Numbered from the stretch's first letter, positions 52,055-59,991 are shown. The stretch is DNA of 64,000 nt from Rufibacter psychrotolerans (GCF_016924645.1 NZ_JAFFJV010000004.1:1-64000); one strand, 5' to 3'. Translations and numbers: made by a program. The notes: generated from the sequence alone by a model not told the origin.

Positions 52055-52752
52055 ATGCCCCGCGGTTAAAAGTACTGCTCACGTGTGAACACGGCGGCAA
52101 CCAGGTTCCGCCGGAGTACGCCCCGCTTTTCGCGGGGGCAGAAGCCGTGCTGGCCACCCACCGCGGGTACGACCTGGGGGCTCTGGAGCTGTTCCACCGG
52201 TTCAAAGACACCGCCGATTTTTCTGTGTACAGCACCACCAGTCGTTTGGTGGTGGAGCTGAACCGATCCCTGCACCACCCAAAGCTGTTCTCAGAGTTCA
52301 TGCAGCCGCTTTCGGCCGGTGAGCACCAGGCGGTGCTGGAGCAGTATTATTACCCTTTCCGCCAGCAGGTAGAAGACAAGATCAGGGAATGGGTGGGGCA
52401 GGAGTACCCGGTGCTGCATCTGTCGGTGCACAGCTTCACGCCTGAGCTGAACGGGAAGGTGCGCACCGCCGATGTGGGCCTGCTCTATGACCCGCGCCGC
52501 GAACGGGAGCAGTTGTTTGCGGCGCTCTGGCGGCAGCGGCTAGAGCTCGCGCTGCCCCGGTTTAAGATCCGGTACAACTACCCCTACAAAGGCACCGCCG
52601 ATGGGTTTGTAACTTACCTGCGCAGGCGTTTCCCCAATAGACAGTATGCCGGCCTGGAGCTGGAGGTGAACCAGAAGTTCTCGGAAGGAGACCCCGTGCA
52701 CTGGCGCCAGGTGCAGGAAGGGCTGGTCCATACTTTTACGCAAGTGCTCTAA
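52051..52752 (+). CDS. N-formylglutamate amidohydrolase family protein
   Basis: 233 aa from a GTG overlapping the previous TGA. Zinc motifs TCEHGGNQVP (near 11-20), HRGYDLGA and HLSVHSFTPEL, with NRSLHHP in between, define the N-formylglutamate deformylase (FGase) family. In histidine degradation it releases formate from N-formylglutamate, but no hut genes are here. In this context it probably cuts a formyl, acyl or peptide amide from the ligase product. It is the fourth and last gene of the operon; a holin-like gene follows after 82 bp. Confidence 0.87.
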   Translation: MNAPRLKVLLTCEHGGNQVPPEYAPLFAGAEAVLATHRGYDLGALELFHRFKDTADFSVYSTTSRLVVELNRSLHHPKLFSEFMQPLSAGEHQAVLEQYYYPFRQQVEDKIREWVGQEYPVLHLSVHSFTPELNGKVRTADVGLLYDPRREREQLFAALWRQRLELALPRFKIRYNYPYKGTADGFVTYLRRRFPNRQYAGLELEVNQKFSEGDPVHWRQVQEGLVHTFTQVL

Positions 52753-52834
52753 CCAAACCCCCTAAAAGGCAGTATATGTACCAACCCCGGACTTAACCGG
52801 GCGCTGATCTATCGTACACTAAAACTATGAAAAA

Positions 52835-53224
52835 ATGAGTTGGATTCTTGAACTGCTCGTGAATGCGGGGGTGATCCTGCTGATGGCGTACATCTTGCCG
52901 CAGGTCACCATTAAAAGCTTCTGGACTGCCCTCTGGGTGGCCCTGCTGGTGTCTATCCTGAGTGTGCTCATCGGCTGGATTCTCACCTTTATCCTGAACC
53001 TGGTCACGTTCTTCCTGCTGGAGTTTGTGGTGAAACTGATCGTATCGGCCATCGTGCTGAAGATCGCCGACAAGCTGGTGCGCAACTTTGAGATCAAAGG
53101 CTTCTGGCCGGCGCTGGTCATTGCCATTGCCCTGTCGTTGGCCAGTACCTTCATCAACCGCTCCAGCGAGGACCGGGAGGAGATTTCTTCCCTGCCGGTG
53201 CAGCCGGTTGAGGCAATCGCCTAA
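52835..53224 (+). CDS. Phage holin family IV-like membrane protein
   Basis: 129 aa with four predicted membrane segments (residues 5-25, 28-50, 55-80 and 88-107) and a charged tail (INRSSEDREE). It matches the small 4-TM proteins called phage holin superfamily IV (PF04020-type), which are mostly ordinary chromosomal membrane proteins of unknown function. No phage genes are near, so a lysis role is not supported. A terminator follows. Confidence 0.82.
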   Translation: MSWILELLVNAGVILLMAYILPQVTIKSFWTALWVALLVSILSVLIGWILTFILNLVTFFLLEFVVKLIVSAIVLKIADKLVRNFEIKGFWPALVIAIALSLASTFINRSSEDREEISSLPVQPVEAIA

Positions 53225-53244
53225 CCTCCCCAATACCTTTATCT

Positions 53245-53280
53245 AAAAACGCGGGCTTCTGGCAAGAGGCCCGCGTTTTT
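53245..53280 (+). terminator. Rho-independent terminator after the holin-like gene
   Basis: AAAAACGCGGGC pairs perfectly with GCCCGCGTTTTT around 12 nt; the T run is shared with the start of a 38-nt repeat. Confidence 0.85.
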
Positions 53281-53312
53281 GCGTTTAATCCAGGAAAACT
53301 GCCCTGAAACGC
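53275..53312. repeat. 38-nt palindromic repeat, copy 14, sharing the terminator T run
   Basis: GTTTTTGCGT, CAGGAAAACT and GCCCTGAAACGC. Its first six bases are the T run of the terminator. Confidence 0.6.
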
Positions 53313-53336
53313 ACTTTGCCGCAGCGGCCTGCCTAA

Positions 53337-53374
53337 GTTTTCAGGCTGTTTTCAGAAAAATAGGGCCGAAACAC
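53337..53374. repeat. 38-nt palindromic repeat, copy 15
   Basis: GTTTTCAGGC, GTTTTCAGAAAAAT and AGGGCCGAAACAC; second copy within 100 bp, before the convergent dehydrogenase gene. Confidence 0.7.
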
Positions 53375-53448
53375 GGCGGGGCTGCACCTTGGTCAAACCA
53401 GCTTATTACCCCTAACTCCATGCCACCGCGCGGGTCAACGGGCACAGG

Positions 53449-54381
53449 TTAGTAGCCCTGAGATAAGCTTACCTGGTCCCTGATTTCCTGTCCGGAGCTG
53501 AACCTCTGTAGGTTGGCCAGAAAGCGGTCTATCTTCCGTTCCACTTCGTGGGCCTGTCCGCCGCCGGTGTGCTGGGTGAGCAGCACGTTTTCCATCTGCC
53601 AGAGCGGGCTTTCCTGGGGCAGAGGCTCTACCTGGGTAACGTCCAGCACGGCGCCGCCCAGGTGGCCTTCCTCCAGCGCCTTGATCAGGGCCGTTTCATC
53701 GGTGGTGTTGCCCCGGCCCACGTTCGCGTACAGGCTGCCTTTTTTCATCTGCCCAATGAAGTCGGCGTTGACATAGTGGTGCAGGTTGCCCGGCAGCGTA
53801 TTGATCACAATGTCGGTGTGGGGCAGGTGCTGGAGGAGCTTTTCGCGGGAGTGAATTTGGGCGGTGGGGTTGTGCCGGGCAGTCATCAGAACATTGGCCC
53901 CAAACCCCTCCAGCATCTTTTTGGCTGCCAGCCCAATGGTACCGGCACCCAGAATAACCACCGATTTGCGGCTCAGTAACTCCAGGGTGAACCTCACCTG
54001 CTTGCCCTGCCAGACTTTCTCCTGCTGGAGTTTCACCAAAGTGGGCAGCCCACGGTAGAGCGCCAGGATGCCGGCCACCATGGTCTCGGCGCACGCCTCG
54101 GCGAAGAAGTTGCCCATGTTGGCCACCGTGGCGCTGACCTGCACCCGCTGGTACTGGTCAAACCCCGCCGAATCCAATTGCCAGAATTTCAAAGAAGGCG
54201 CTCCGCCGGTAAACCAATCGGCCGGAGGGTTGCCCAACAGCAGGTCAGCGCCCGAAAAAGCCTCCCGGCCTTGCTGCGGGTCCGCCGCCGAATAGAGAAA
54301 AGGAGTGATGCCGGTGGGGAGGTGTTCCAATAAATAAGCCTGCTGGTGCTGGTCCAGCTCTGAGTAAATGAAAAGGTGCAT
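53449..54381 (-). CDS. D-2-hydroxyacid dehydrogenase family protein
   Basis: 310 aa. Rossmann NAD(P)-binding motif VVILGAGTIG (near 140-150), active-site Arg in YANVGRGNTTDE, acid in LDVTQVEPLP and His in LLTQHTGG, matching the formate/glycerate dehydrogenase (GhrA-like) branch. It probably reduces a 2-oxoacid such as glyoxylate or hydroxypyruvate; the exact substrate is open. Monocistronic, convergent with the holin-like gene. Confidence 0.9.
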   Translation of the reverse strand: MHLFIYSELDQHQQAYLLEHLPTGITPFLYSAADPQQGREAFSGADLLLGNPPADWFTGGAPSLKFWQLDSAGFDQYQRVQVSATVANMGNFFAEACAETMVAGILALYRGLPTLVKLQQEKVWQGKQVRFTLELLSRKSVVILGAGTIGLAAKKMLEGFGANVLMTARHNPTAQIHSREKLLQHLPHTDIVINTLPGNLHHYVNADFIGQMKKGSLYANVGRGNTTDETALIKALEEGHLGGAVLDVTQVEPLPQESPLWQMENVLLTQHTGGGQAHEVERKIDRFLANLQRFSSGQEIRDQVSLSQGY

Positions 54382-54635
54382 TACGCGTAAGGGTTGGTCC
54401 GGTGCCCCAAGGTAAGCCCTTTCCGCTGAAATTTTGGCCTACTGGGTGCTTTCTTGCACGCTATCTGGGGCCGCTGAGGCGAAGCCCAATAAATTCTCCT
54501 ACCTTTGCGCACTTTTCGGCAAAAGAGGCCGAAAACAAGGGAGGCCAGCTTGTTTTATGTTTTACTAAATATGTTAGCATAGATATGGGGCGCTGCGGAA
54601 GTAGATGGAGAGAAAAGAAAGCTCTCTTATAGTTT

Positions 54636-54660
54636 ACTTACCAGTTAGTAAGTATCTTTG
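54636..54660 (+). promoter_or_regulatory. Promoter and TetR operator of the second TetR gene
   Basis: TATCTTTG (54653-54660) is an exact -7 box 19 nt before the ATG; the palindrome ACTTAC-N6-GTAAGT (54636-54653) overlaps its upstream edge. A related site lies in front of the fabF-like gene, pointing to autorepression and control of the neighbour. Confidence 0.6.
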
Positions 54661-54678
54661 AGCAAAAGGAAAGCGCCT

Positions 54679-55260
54679 ATGACAACCCGTACCGACACCA
54701 AAGAAAAGATTCTGGACCTGGCCGAGGCCCTGATGCAGGAGAAAGGTTTTGGCGAGTTCAGTTACGCCCACCTTTCGGCGGAGCTGAACATCAAGAACGC
54801 GGCAGTGCACTACCATTTTCCCTCCAAGGAAGATCTGGGCAAGGCCATCATAGAGCGGGCAGGGCAGCGCTTTCTGGACTGGTGCCAGCAGGAGTCCATG
54901 CAGCAGGTAACTGCTAAAGAAAGGCTCTCTGCCTTTATGGACGTGTATTACCGGCAAAACCTGGAACGCGGTATTCGGCTGTGCCTGGTGGGTAGTTCGG
55001 CGGCGGCTTTTCCGGCTTTGCCGCCGGGCATGCAGCAGGAGGTGTTGGCAATGACCAGTCAAATCCTGGAGTGGCTGGCGCGTACCTTAGAGGAGGGGCG
55101 GGAAAACTGGGAGTTCAACTTCAACGGCTCGGCGCGGGCAATGGCGGGGGTGTTCCTCAGTGCCATATCCGGGGCCTTGCAGTTGTCCCGCATTGGCGGC
55201 GAAAGCTTTTACGCTGCCACCGTTCAGCAGCTATGGAACCAGCTGGTGGTGAAAACTTAA
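54679..55260 (+). CDS. TetR-family transcriptional regulator
   Basis: 193 aa from ATG 54679 (MTTRTDTKEKILDLAEAL). The N-terminal HTH (GEFSYAHLSAELNIKNAAVHYHFPSKEDLGKAII) is followed by a helical effector domain (LCLVGSSAAAFPALPPGMQQEV). It lies 36 bp upstream of a FabF-type synthase gene; the two share an operator-like motif, so it may sense an acyl compound. A TTG seven codons upstream is inside the -7 box and is rejected as the start. Confidence 0.92.
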   Translation: MTTRTDTKEKILDLAEALMQEKGFGEFSYAHLSAELNIKNAAVHYHFPSKEDLGKAIIERAGQRFLDWCQQESMQQVTAKERLSAFMDVYYRQNLERGIRLCLVGSSAAAFPALPPGMQQEVLAMTSQILEWLARTLEEGRENWEFNFNGSARAMAGVFLSAISGALQLSRIGGESFYAATVQQLWNQLVVKT

Positions 55261-55280
55261 TTCAAGAGAAAAATAAACTT

Positions 55281-55294
55281 ACTTACTACTAAGT
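55281..55294 (+). promoter_or_regulatory. Second ACTTA-type operator before the fabF-like gene
   Basis: ACTTACTACTAAGT is a near-palindrome (ACTTA-N4-TAAGT) ending 2 nt before the ATG, with the same half-site as 54636-54653. Binding here would block the gene directly. Confidence 0.5.
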
Positions 55295-55296
55295 AT

Positions 55297-56550
55297 ATGC
55301 AATTAAAACGCGTAGTCATTACCGGCATGGGAGCCTTGACCCCCATTGGCAACAACCTGGCCGAATACCGGAAGGGCTTATTTGAAGGACAGAGCGGAGC
55401 CGGCAACATCACCCGCTTTGACACCACCCGGTACAAAACCAAATTCGCCTGCGAGGTGAAAGGCTATTACCCGCTGGCACACTTTGACAAGAAGTCGGCC
55501 CGCAAGACGGATCTTTTCTGCCAGTACGCCCTGGTGGTGGCCGACGAGGCCCTGGCGCACTCGGGCCTGCTGGAGAGTACGGTGAATCGGCAGCGGGTGG
55601 GCGTGATCTGGTCTACCGGCATGGGCGGCATGATTTCCTTCCAGGAGGAGGTGCTGAACCTGGCGGCCAACCACATGAACCCGCGGTTCAATCCGTTCTT
55701 CATCACCAAGATCATCGGCGACATCAGCTCGGGCATGATTTCCATCAAGCACGGGTTCCAGGGGGTGAACTTCAACACGGTGTCGGCCTGCGCTTCTTCC
55801 AGCCACGCCATCATTGACGCCTACAACTACATTAGGCTGGGCAAAGCCGATGCCATTGTGACCGGCGGCTCGGAGGCGGTGGTGACCGAAACCGGCATTG
55901 GGGGCTTCAGCGCCATTAAGGCTTTGTCGCAGAACAATGCCTCACCGGCCACGGCATCGCGGCCCTTTGACCAGAACCGCGATGGCTTTGTGCTGGGTGA
56001 GGGAGCCGGCGCCCTGGTGCTGGAGGAACTGGAGCACGCCCTCAGCCGGGGAGCTACCATTCTGGCCGAGGTGATAGGAGGGGGCGTGAGCGCCGATGCC
56101 TACCACATTACCGCCACGCACCCCGAGGGAGCCGGCGCGCTGCTGGGCATGCAGGATGCGCTGAACGAAGCCGGCATCACCGCCGACGACGTGGATTACC
56201 TGAACCCGCACGCCACCTCCACGCCGCTGGGCGACGAAAGCGAGGCCAAGGCCATTGAACGTCTGTTTGGGGAAAGTTTTGGCAAGGTGGCCATCAGCGC
56301 CACCAAGTCTATGACCGGGCACCTGCTGGGCGCTGCGGGGGCCGCCGAAGCCATTGCCTGCGTCCTGGCCATCCAAGAGAACAAGGTGCCGCCCACCATC
56401 AACTGCGAAACCCTGGACCCCGAGATCAACCCCAGCTTCCCGCTGGTGCGCGACAAGGCCCTGGCGAAAACCATTGACATTGCCATGAGCAACACCTTCG
56501 GGTTTGGCGGGCACAATGCCACCCTGGTGCTGCGGAGGTACCAGGCGTAA
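55297..56550 (+). CDS. fabF: Beta-ketoacyl-ACP synthase II-type (FabF-like)
   Basis: 417 aa. N-terminal VVITGMGALTPIGNN, nucleophile Cys165 in VSACASSSHA, first active-site His in NPHATSTPLGD, Lys/His in MTGHLLGAAGA and C-terminal SNTFGFGGHNATLVL. It extends acyl-ACP by two carbons with malonyl-ACP. FabF enzymes normally sit in a fab cluster with acpP; here the gene is alone behind a TetR regulator, so it may be a second copy with a special role (for example fatty-acid adaptation or a specialised lipid). The symbol reflects family only. Confidence 0.85.
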   Translation: MQLKRVVITGMGALTPIGNNLAEYRKGLFEGQSGAGNITRFDTTRYKTKFACEVKGYYPLAHFDKKSARKTDLFCQYALVVADEALAHSGLLESTVNRQRVGVIWSTGMGGMISFQEEVLNLAANHMNPRFNPFFITKIIGDISSGMISIKHGFQGVNFNTVSACASSSHAIIDAYNYIRLGKADAIVTGGSEAVVTETGIGGFSAIKALSQNNASPATASRPFDQNRDGFVLGEGAGALVLEELEHALSRGATILAEVIGGGVSADAYHITATHPEGAGALLGMQDALNEAGITADDVDYLNPHATSTPLGDESEAKAIERLFGESFGKVAISATKSMTGHLLGAAGAAEAIACVLAIQENKVPPTINCETLDPEINPSFPLVRDKALAKTIDIAMSNTFGFGGHNATLVLRRYQA

Positions 56551-56558
56551 CAGGGGTG

Positions 56559-56596
56559 GTTTTGGGCCGGTTTCTTGAAAAACGGCTCCAAATCTG
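56559..56596. repeat. 38-nt palindromic repeat, copy 16
   Basis: GTTTTGGGCCGG, TTTCTTGAAAAA and CGGCTCCAAATC. It starts 8 nt past the fabF stop. Confidence 0.65.
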
Positions 56597-56616
56597 GATA
56601 CCTTATCTATAAAAAG

Positions 56617-56651
56617 AGTGGCTTGCTTTTAAGGAGAGCAAGCCACTTTAG
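56617..56651. terminator. Bidirectional terminator between fabF and the NAP gene
   Basis: AGTGGCTTGCT pairs with AGCAAGCCACT, flanked by A and T runs, between convergent genes and between two 38-nt repeats. Confidence 0.8.
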
Positions 56652-56688
56652 TTTTTGGTTCTTTTTCAGGAAAACTGCCCTAAAACGG
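56651..56688. repeat. 38-nt palindromic repeat, copy 17
   Basis: GTTTTTGGTT, TTTTTCAGGAAAACT and GCCCTAAAACGG; its first T run doubles as the tail of the terminator just before it. Confidence 0.7.
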
Positions 56689-56690
56689 GC

Positions 56691-57731
56691 TTATTCCTCG
56701 TCTTCGTAGTAGAGCTTGTAGAATTTGCGGCCATCGGCGTCCACGCCTTTCTCAATCATGTCTTTGTTGCCGTGGATGTACACGTGGAAGTTCTTGTCCA
56801 GCTTGAGCACGCTCTTGAACACGCGGGCCTGCTTCTTCACAGCCTGCGGCGAGATCTCAAAGCTGTCTTCCAGTTCAATGTCGTAGTTCTGGCGGTACTC
56901 GGTGTCGTAGTTGTTGAAGGACTCAATCAGGTCGGGTTGCCCGAACACCTCGGCCACGAATTCCTCCTTGTCATAGGTCTCGTGCTTGTTGAAGTACTCC
57001 ACTGATTTGTTCAGGAGCACGATCTGGTCGGTTTTCTCCACCTCAAACTCCTCTGACAGGCGCTCAGAGATAAACTCCTTGGCCAGGTTGAGCACGTGGT
57101 TGGTCTGGTGGAACTCATTGTTGATCTGGGTGAGGCCCAGGAAATTCTCGCGCCAGTACTGGGCCTCCTCGCCGCGGTTCTGGTTGTCAATGATGGCCAC
57201 CAGGAAACCCTCCTCGGGCTTGGTGTTGAAGATGATGCAGCCTTTGTCAAACTTGTTGGAGTCAATGCCCTCCAGGTACTCCATGGTGAAATCGCGGTTC
57301 TTGCGCGACACGTCAAAATAGCCGCTCTTCACCTCGGTCTTGAAAATGCCCACGGCCTCTACCACGCGCTCCTCAATCTCGCAATTGATGAAGTGCGCCA
57401 CGTACAGCTCGCCGGGTTTTATCTTGGGATGCGTGGTGCTCTCAAACAGGTGGCGGGCAATGCTGCGGGTGTTCTCATGGAAGGCGGCTTTGTCGGCGAA
57501 GATGTTTTCGGCGTAGCTGTACACCTCATTGAACTGGAGGGAGGTGGGGTGGGCGAATTTAAAGCGCTCGTGGGCCTGGGTGAGCTTGGTGAGGAAGAAC
57601 TTCTCCAGTTTCTGGGCCAGGCCATCGCCAAAGTCGAACTGGTTTTCTGAGAGCGTGAGTTTCTGTTCCAGGCCCTTGTTGCCCACGTGGTGGATGGAAA
57701 GGCTGGTGAGCGAGGCGGTGTCAAATTTCAT
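56691..57731 (-). CDS. Nucleoid-associated protein (NA37/YejK family)
   Basis: 346 aa from ATG 57731 (MKFDTASLTSLSIHHVGNKG). Full NA37 domain pattern: IHHVGNKGLEQKL, ARHLFESTTHPKIKPGELYVA, the KSGYFDVSRKNRDFTMEYLE and KGCIIFNTKPEEGFLVAII segments. E. coli YejK is found with the nucleoid; the molecular function is still unclear, so the name is by family only. The frame is open 15 codons further upstream. A minus-strand TATTTTTG box (57774-57781) lies about 43 nt upstream. Confidence 0.9.
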   Translation of the reverse strand: MKFDTASLTSLSIHHVGNKGLEQKLTLSENQFDFGDGLAQKLEKFFLTKLTQAHERFKFAHPTSLQFNEVYSYAENIFADKAAFHENTRSIARHLFESTTHPKIKPGELYVAHFINCEIEERVVEAVGIFKTEVKSGYFDVSRKNRDFTMEYLEGIDSNKFDKGCIIFNTKPEEGFLVAIIDNQNRGEEAQYWRENFLGLTQINNEFHQTNHVLNLAKEFISERLSEEFEVEKTDQIVLLNKSVEYFNKHETYDKEEFVAEVFGQPDLIESFNNYDTEYRQNYDIELEDSFEISPQAVKKQARVFKSVLKLDKNFHVYIHGNKDMIEKGVDADGRKFYKLYYEDEE

Positions 57732-57773
57732 GAAGCAGGAGGCTGGTCTTACAGTTGGCTGAAGTTGGGCCCG

Positions 57774-57781
57774 CAAAAATA
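57774..57781 (-). promoter_or_regulatory. Promoter -7 box TATTTTTG of the NAP gene
   Basis: Exact TAnnTTTG match on the minus strand upstream of the ATG at 57731. Confidence 0.45.
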
Positions 57782-57837
57782 CGGAATCTCCCTTAACCGG
57801 AACTCACCGGGGCCAGGCTTAGCGCTTAATTAGAGTT

Positions 57838-57875
57838 GTTTTTGGGCCTGTTTCCGGAAATCTGCCCTGAAACGC
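57838..57875. repeat. 38-nt palindromic repeat, copy 18
   Basis: GTTTTTGGGCC, TTTCCGGAAA and GCCCTGAAACGC in the divergent gap between the NAP gene and the DUF2459 gene; here it is not next to a terminator. Confidence 0.7.
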
Positions 57876-57999
57876 ACCTAAGCCCCGGCAAATCCGGCAG
57901 GAGAGGGGCATGAAGATGAACGGGAAATTAGGGGTGCGGCTTGCGCAACTGCGCGAATCCTCTAACTTACCGGCATCTTTGCATTAGAACGGTTCCTCC

Positions 58000-58710
58000 T
58001 TGAAAACTGTGTTTCTCATTACCGGATATGTGTTGGTGGGCGTTTCGGCCCTGGTGATCCTGTACTTTCTGGTGGCCTTTGCGTTAGCGCGCATGCGGGT
58101 GCCCGGGGAGCCTGTGCCCGAGGAGCAGCAGGAAATCTCCATTTACATCCTGCACAACGGCGTGCACACCGATCTGGTGGTGCCCCTAAAGAGCGATGTC
58201 TATGATTGGCTCCATTATGTTAACTACCGGCATACCAAAGGCCAGGATGCATCGGCGCGGTTCGTGGCATTTGGGTGGGGCGACAAAGGCTTTTACCTGG
58301 ATACGCCCACCTGGGCCGACCTGAAGGCGAGTACCGCCTTTAAGGCCATGACGGGGCTGGGCGCCTCGGCGATTCACGCTACTTTTTATAGAAACATGCA
58401 GGAAAACGCCGCTTGCCGCAGATTAGGTCTCAGCAAGGAGCAGTACGCCCGGCTGGTGCGCTACATCCAGAGGAGGTTTGACCTGGATACCGCCGGCAAC
58501 ACCATCCTGATAAAAACCGATGCGCAGTACGGCCAGGCCGACGCATTCTACGAAGCGAAGGGACGTTACAATTTATTCTTCACCTGCAACACCTGGGCGA
58601 ACGAGGGGCTGAAAGCCTGCGGGCAAACCGCCTGCGTTTGGACGCCGTTTTACAAAGGAATTTTCTACCACTATGACAAACCTTTGCGGCAACATGCACC
58701 TGGCAGGTAA
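58000..58710 (+). CDS. DUF2459 (TIGR02117 urease-associated) family protein
   Basis: 236 aa from a TTG (KTVFLITGYVLVGVSALV). One N-terminal membrane span (about 8-30) then the conserved HNGVHTDLVVPL, FVAFGWGDKGFYL and TCNTWANEGLKACG segments with His/Asp and Cys, consistent with a NlpC-like or related envelope enzyme. The domain was named for its occurrence near urease genes; its function is unknown. A near promoter box CATCTTTG lies at 57974-57981. No in-frame ATG fits the start. Confidence 0.82.
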   Translation: MKTVFLITGYVLVGVSALVILYFLVAFALARMRVPGEPVPEEQQEISIYILHNGVHTDLVVPLKSDVYDWLHYVNYRHTKGQDASARFVAFGWGDKGFYLDTPTWADLKASTAFKAMTGLGASAIHATFYRNMQENAACRRLGLSKEQYARLVRYIQRRFDLDTAGNTILIKTDAQYGQADAFYEAKGRYNLFFTCNTWANEGLKACGQTACVWTPFYKGIFYHYDKPLRQHAPGR

Positions 58711-58970
58711 ACCGGTAAACGTTGCAGGTAAAAGCCCTCATGTGTCTCCAATTTGGGCCTACTTAACATATAATAAGCTATAAGGCTTTTTAAATATGGA
58801 ATATTTATTTGCCCTATAATTTATATTATGTTAAGTGATGCATGTAAAGGATGCCTATCACCTTCAAGTCACTCTTGCTTCCTCTTCTCTACATTGTGCC
58901 TGCACGTGAATGATTTCAACCATTTTCTGGATTAACTGCTACGAAACAGCTTGATTGAATTGTTGTTAGC

Positions 58971-59008
58971 GTTTTACAGCCAGTTTCATCAAAATAAGTC
59001 TAAACCAG
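58971..59008. repeat. 38-nt palindromic repeat, copy 19 (degenerate)
   Basis: GTTTTACAGCCAGTTTCATC then AAAATAAGTCTAAACC, at the standard spacing. Confidence 0.45.
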
Positions 59009-59140
59009 GCAGTACAAACGAATGCTTGCGCGAACAGCAATCAAGTGATAAAAACTTGGTGTGGTTGGGCGTACTAAACTGGTCCAGACAGCGCGGAGTT
59101 CTGGGTGCCGTGCCCTGCTGCGCTGCGCAGGCAAAGGCAT

Positions 59141-59171
59141 AAAAAAAGCTGCCCTAAAAACGGCAGCTTTT
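59141..59171 (-). terminator. Terminator of the small secreted protein gene
   Basis: On the minus strand AAAAGCTGCC pairs with GGCAGCTTTT followed by further T, about 43 nt past the stop at 59214. Confidence 0.75.
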
Positions 59172-59213
59172 CTAAAGAACATCTATTTTCTAGACTACAC
59201 AACCAGCCCGGTC

Positions 59214-59525
59214 CTATTTCCGCTTTTTCTCCATGGCTACTACCTGGGGCTTCGGCTTGGCATTGGTGAGTTCGTCATACAAGATGTAGCCTACCATATC
59301 TCCCTTAGAAACAATGGCCCAGTGCGTGTTATGCCTCCGATGGTACAGAATATCGTCGGTGGTTTTCAGGCTGGTCAGGACTTCGGCACAGGTGCCAGGC
59401 TGCCGGTACATTTTCACTTCATCTAACTTCACCTGGGCCGGAATGGGTTGTTTCTTGGGTTGTGTCTGGGCAAACCCCAGAACAGGCAACGTGAAAAGGG
59501 CTATGAACAAGAAGAGTTTTTTCAT
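59214..59525 (-). CDS. Small secreted protein, possible SH3-like fold
   Basis: 103 aa from ATG 59525 (MKKLFLFIALFTLPVLGFAQ), a clear signal peptide. The mature 84 residues (VKMYRQPGTCAEVLTSLKTTDDIL; WAIVSKGDMVGYILYDEL) have the spacing of a bacterial SH3-like domain, which often binds peptidoglycan; the similarity is weak. One cysteine. No named family was recognised. Probably periplasmic. It is transcribed alone and closed by a terminator; a longer upstream frame to 59606 lacks protein character. Confidence 0.7.
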   Translation of the reverse strand: MKKLFLFIALFTLPVLGFAQTQPKKQPIPAQVKLDEVKMYRQPGTCAEVLTSLKTTDDILYHRRHNTHWAIVSKGDMVGYILYDELTNAKPKPQVVAMEKKRK

Positions 59526-59991
59526 GATGGTAACGCGTAAAAAAGGACTTACACTCTCAAGGAAACACGAAGGGCTACAAGGAACTGTAGGGATGATGTG
59601 GACCACAGGGCTTGGGGTGCCAGGATGGACAGGGTGCTGATGGGTATTATGATGAGGGGCTTGGCGGAAGAACTCTTTTTTTACCAGACCCGGGTGTGGG
59701 CCGCTTTCGCTTTCATGATCAATTGTGTATGCCTTGGTTTGCTCCCAAAGCCACTCCCAGGGCTAACCCCAGGCCAGGAAAATTCCTAACAGGCCCTTTG
59801 CCAGCCACAGCCAGAAAAGGCGCGGGCACCTGTCTTATTTAGAATCTTTTAGCTAAATGAAGATAACTGTGTCATTTCATTAACGTTAGTAAAGATAATT
59901 GGGCATGAATTGCACCACAATAGTGATTTGTAGCTATTTTGTTATTTAAAGCCACCGCTTATGACACCTTATCCCAGGCTCGTATGAGGAG
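59526..59991. other. Intergenic region, nothing recognised
   Basis: About 465 bp between the divergent small secreted protein and LuxR genes. Short frames near 59598-59842 overlap in different frames and look like chance. The right third is A/T-rich and could carry the LuxR-gene promoter, but no TAnnTTTG box was found. Confidence 0.4.

Larger units (their letters stand above)
58711..59213. other. Intergenic region with an A/T-rich inverted repeat
   Basis: About 500 bp. It has an imperfect inverted repeat, ACTTAACATA near 58761 and TATGTTAAGT near 58836 (about 25-nt arms, roughly 80% matched), a 38-nt repeat copy and, at the right end, a terminator. Short frames at 58951 and 59061 show no protein-like composition. 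Confidence 0.6.

Noticed and set aside
52051..52752. Histidine degradation (hutG) linked to the his operon
   Set aside because: No hutH, hutU or hutI genes are near and the gene is embedded by overlap in the amidoligase operon.
52835..53224. Holin-like protein as a sign of a prophage
   Set aside because: No phage structural, integrase or lysis genes nearby; this 4-TM family is commonly chromosomal.
59061..59426. 121-codon frame on the plus strand
   Set aside because: Antisense to the clear signal-peptide protein at 59214-59525 and passes through its terminator.
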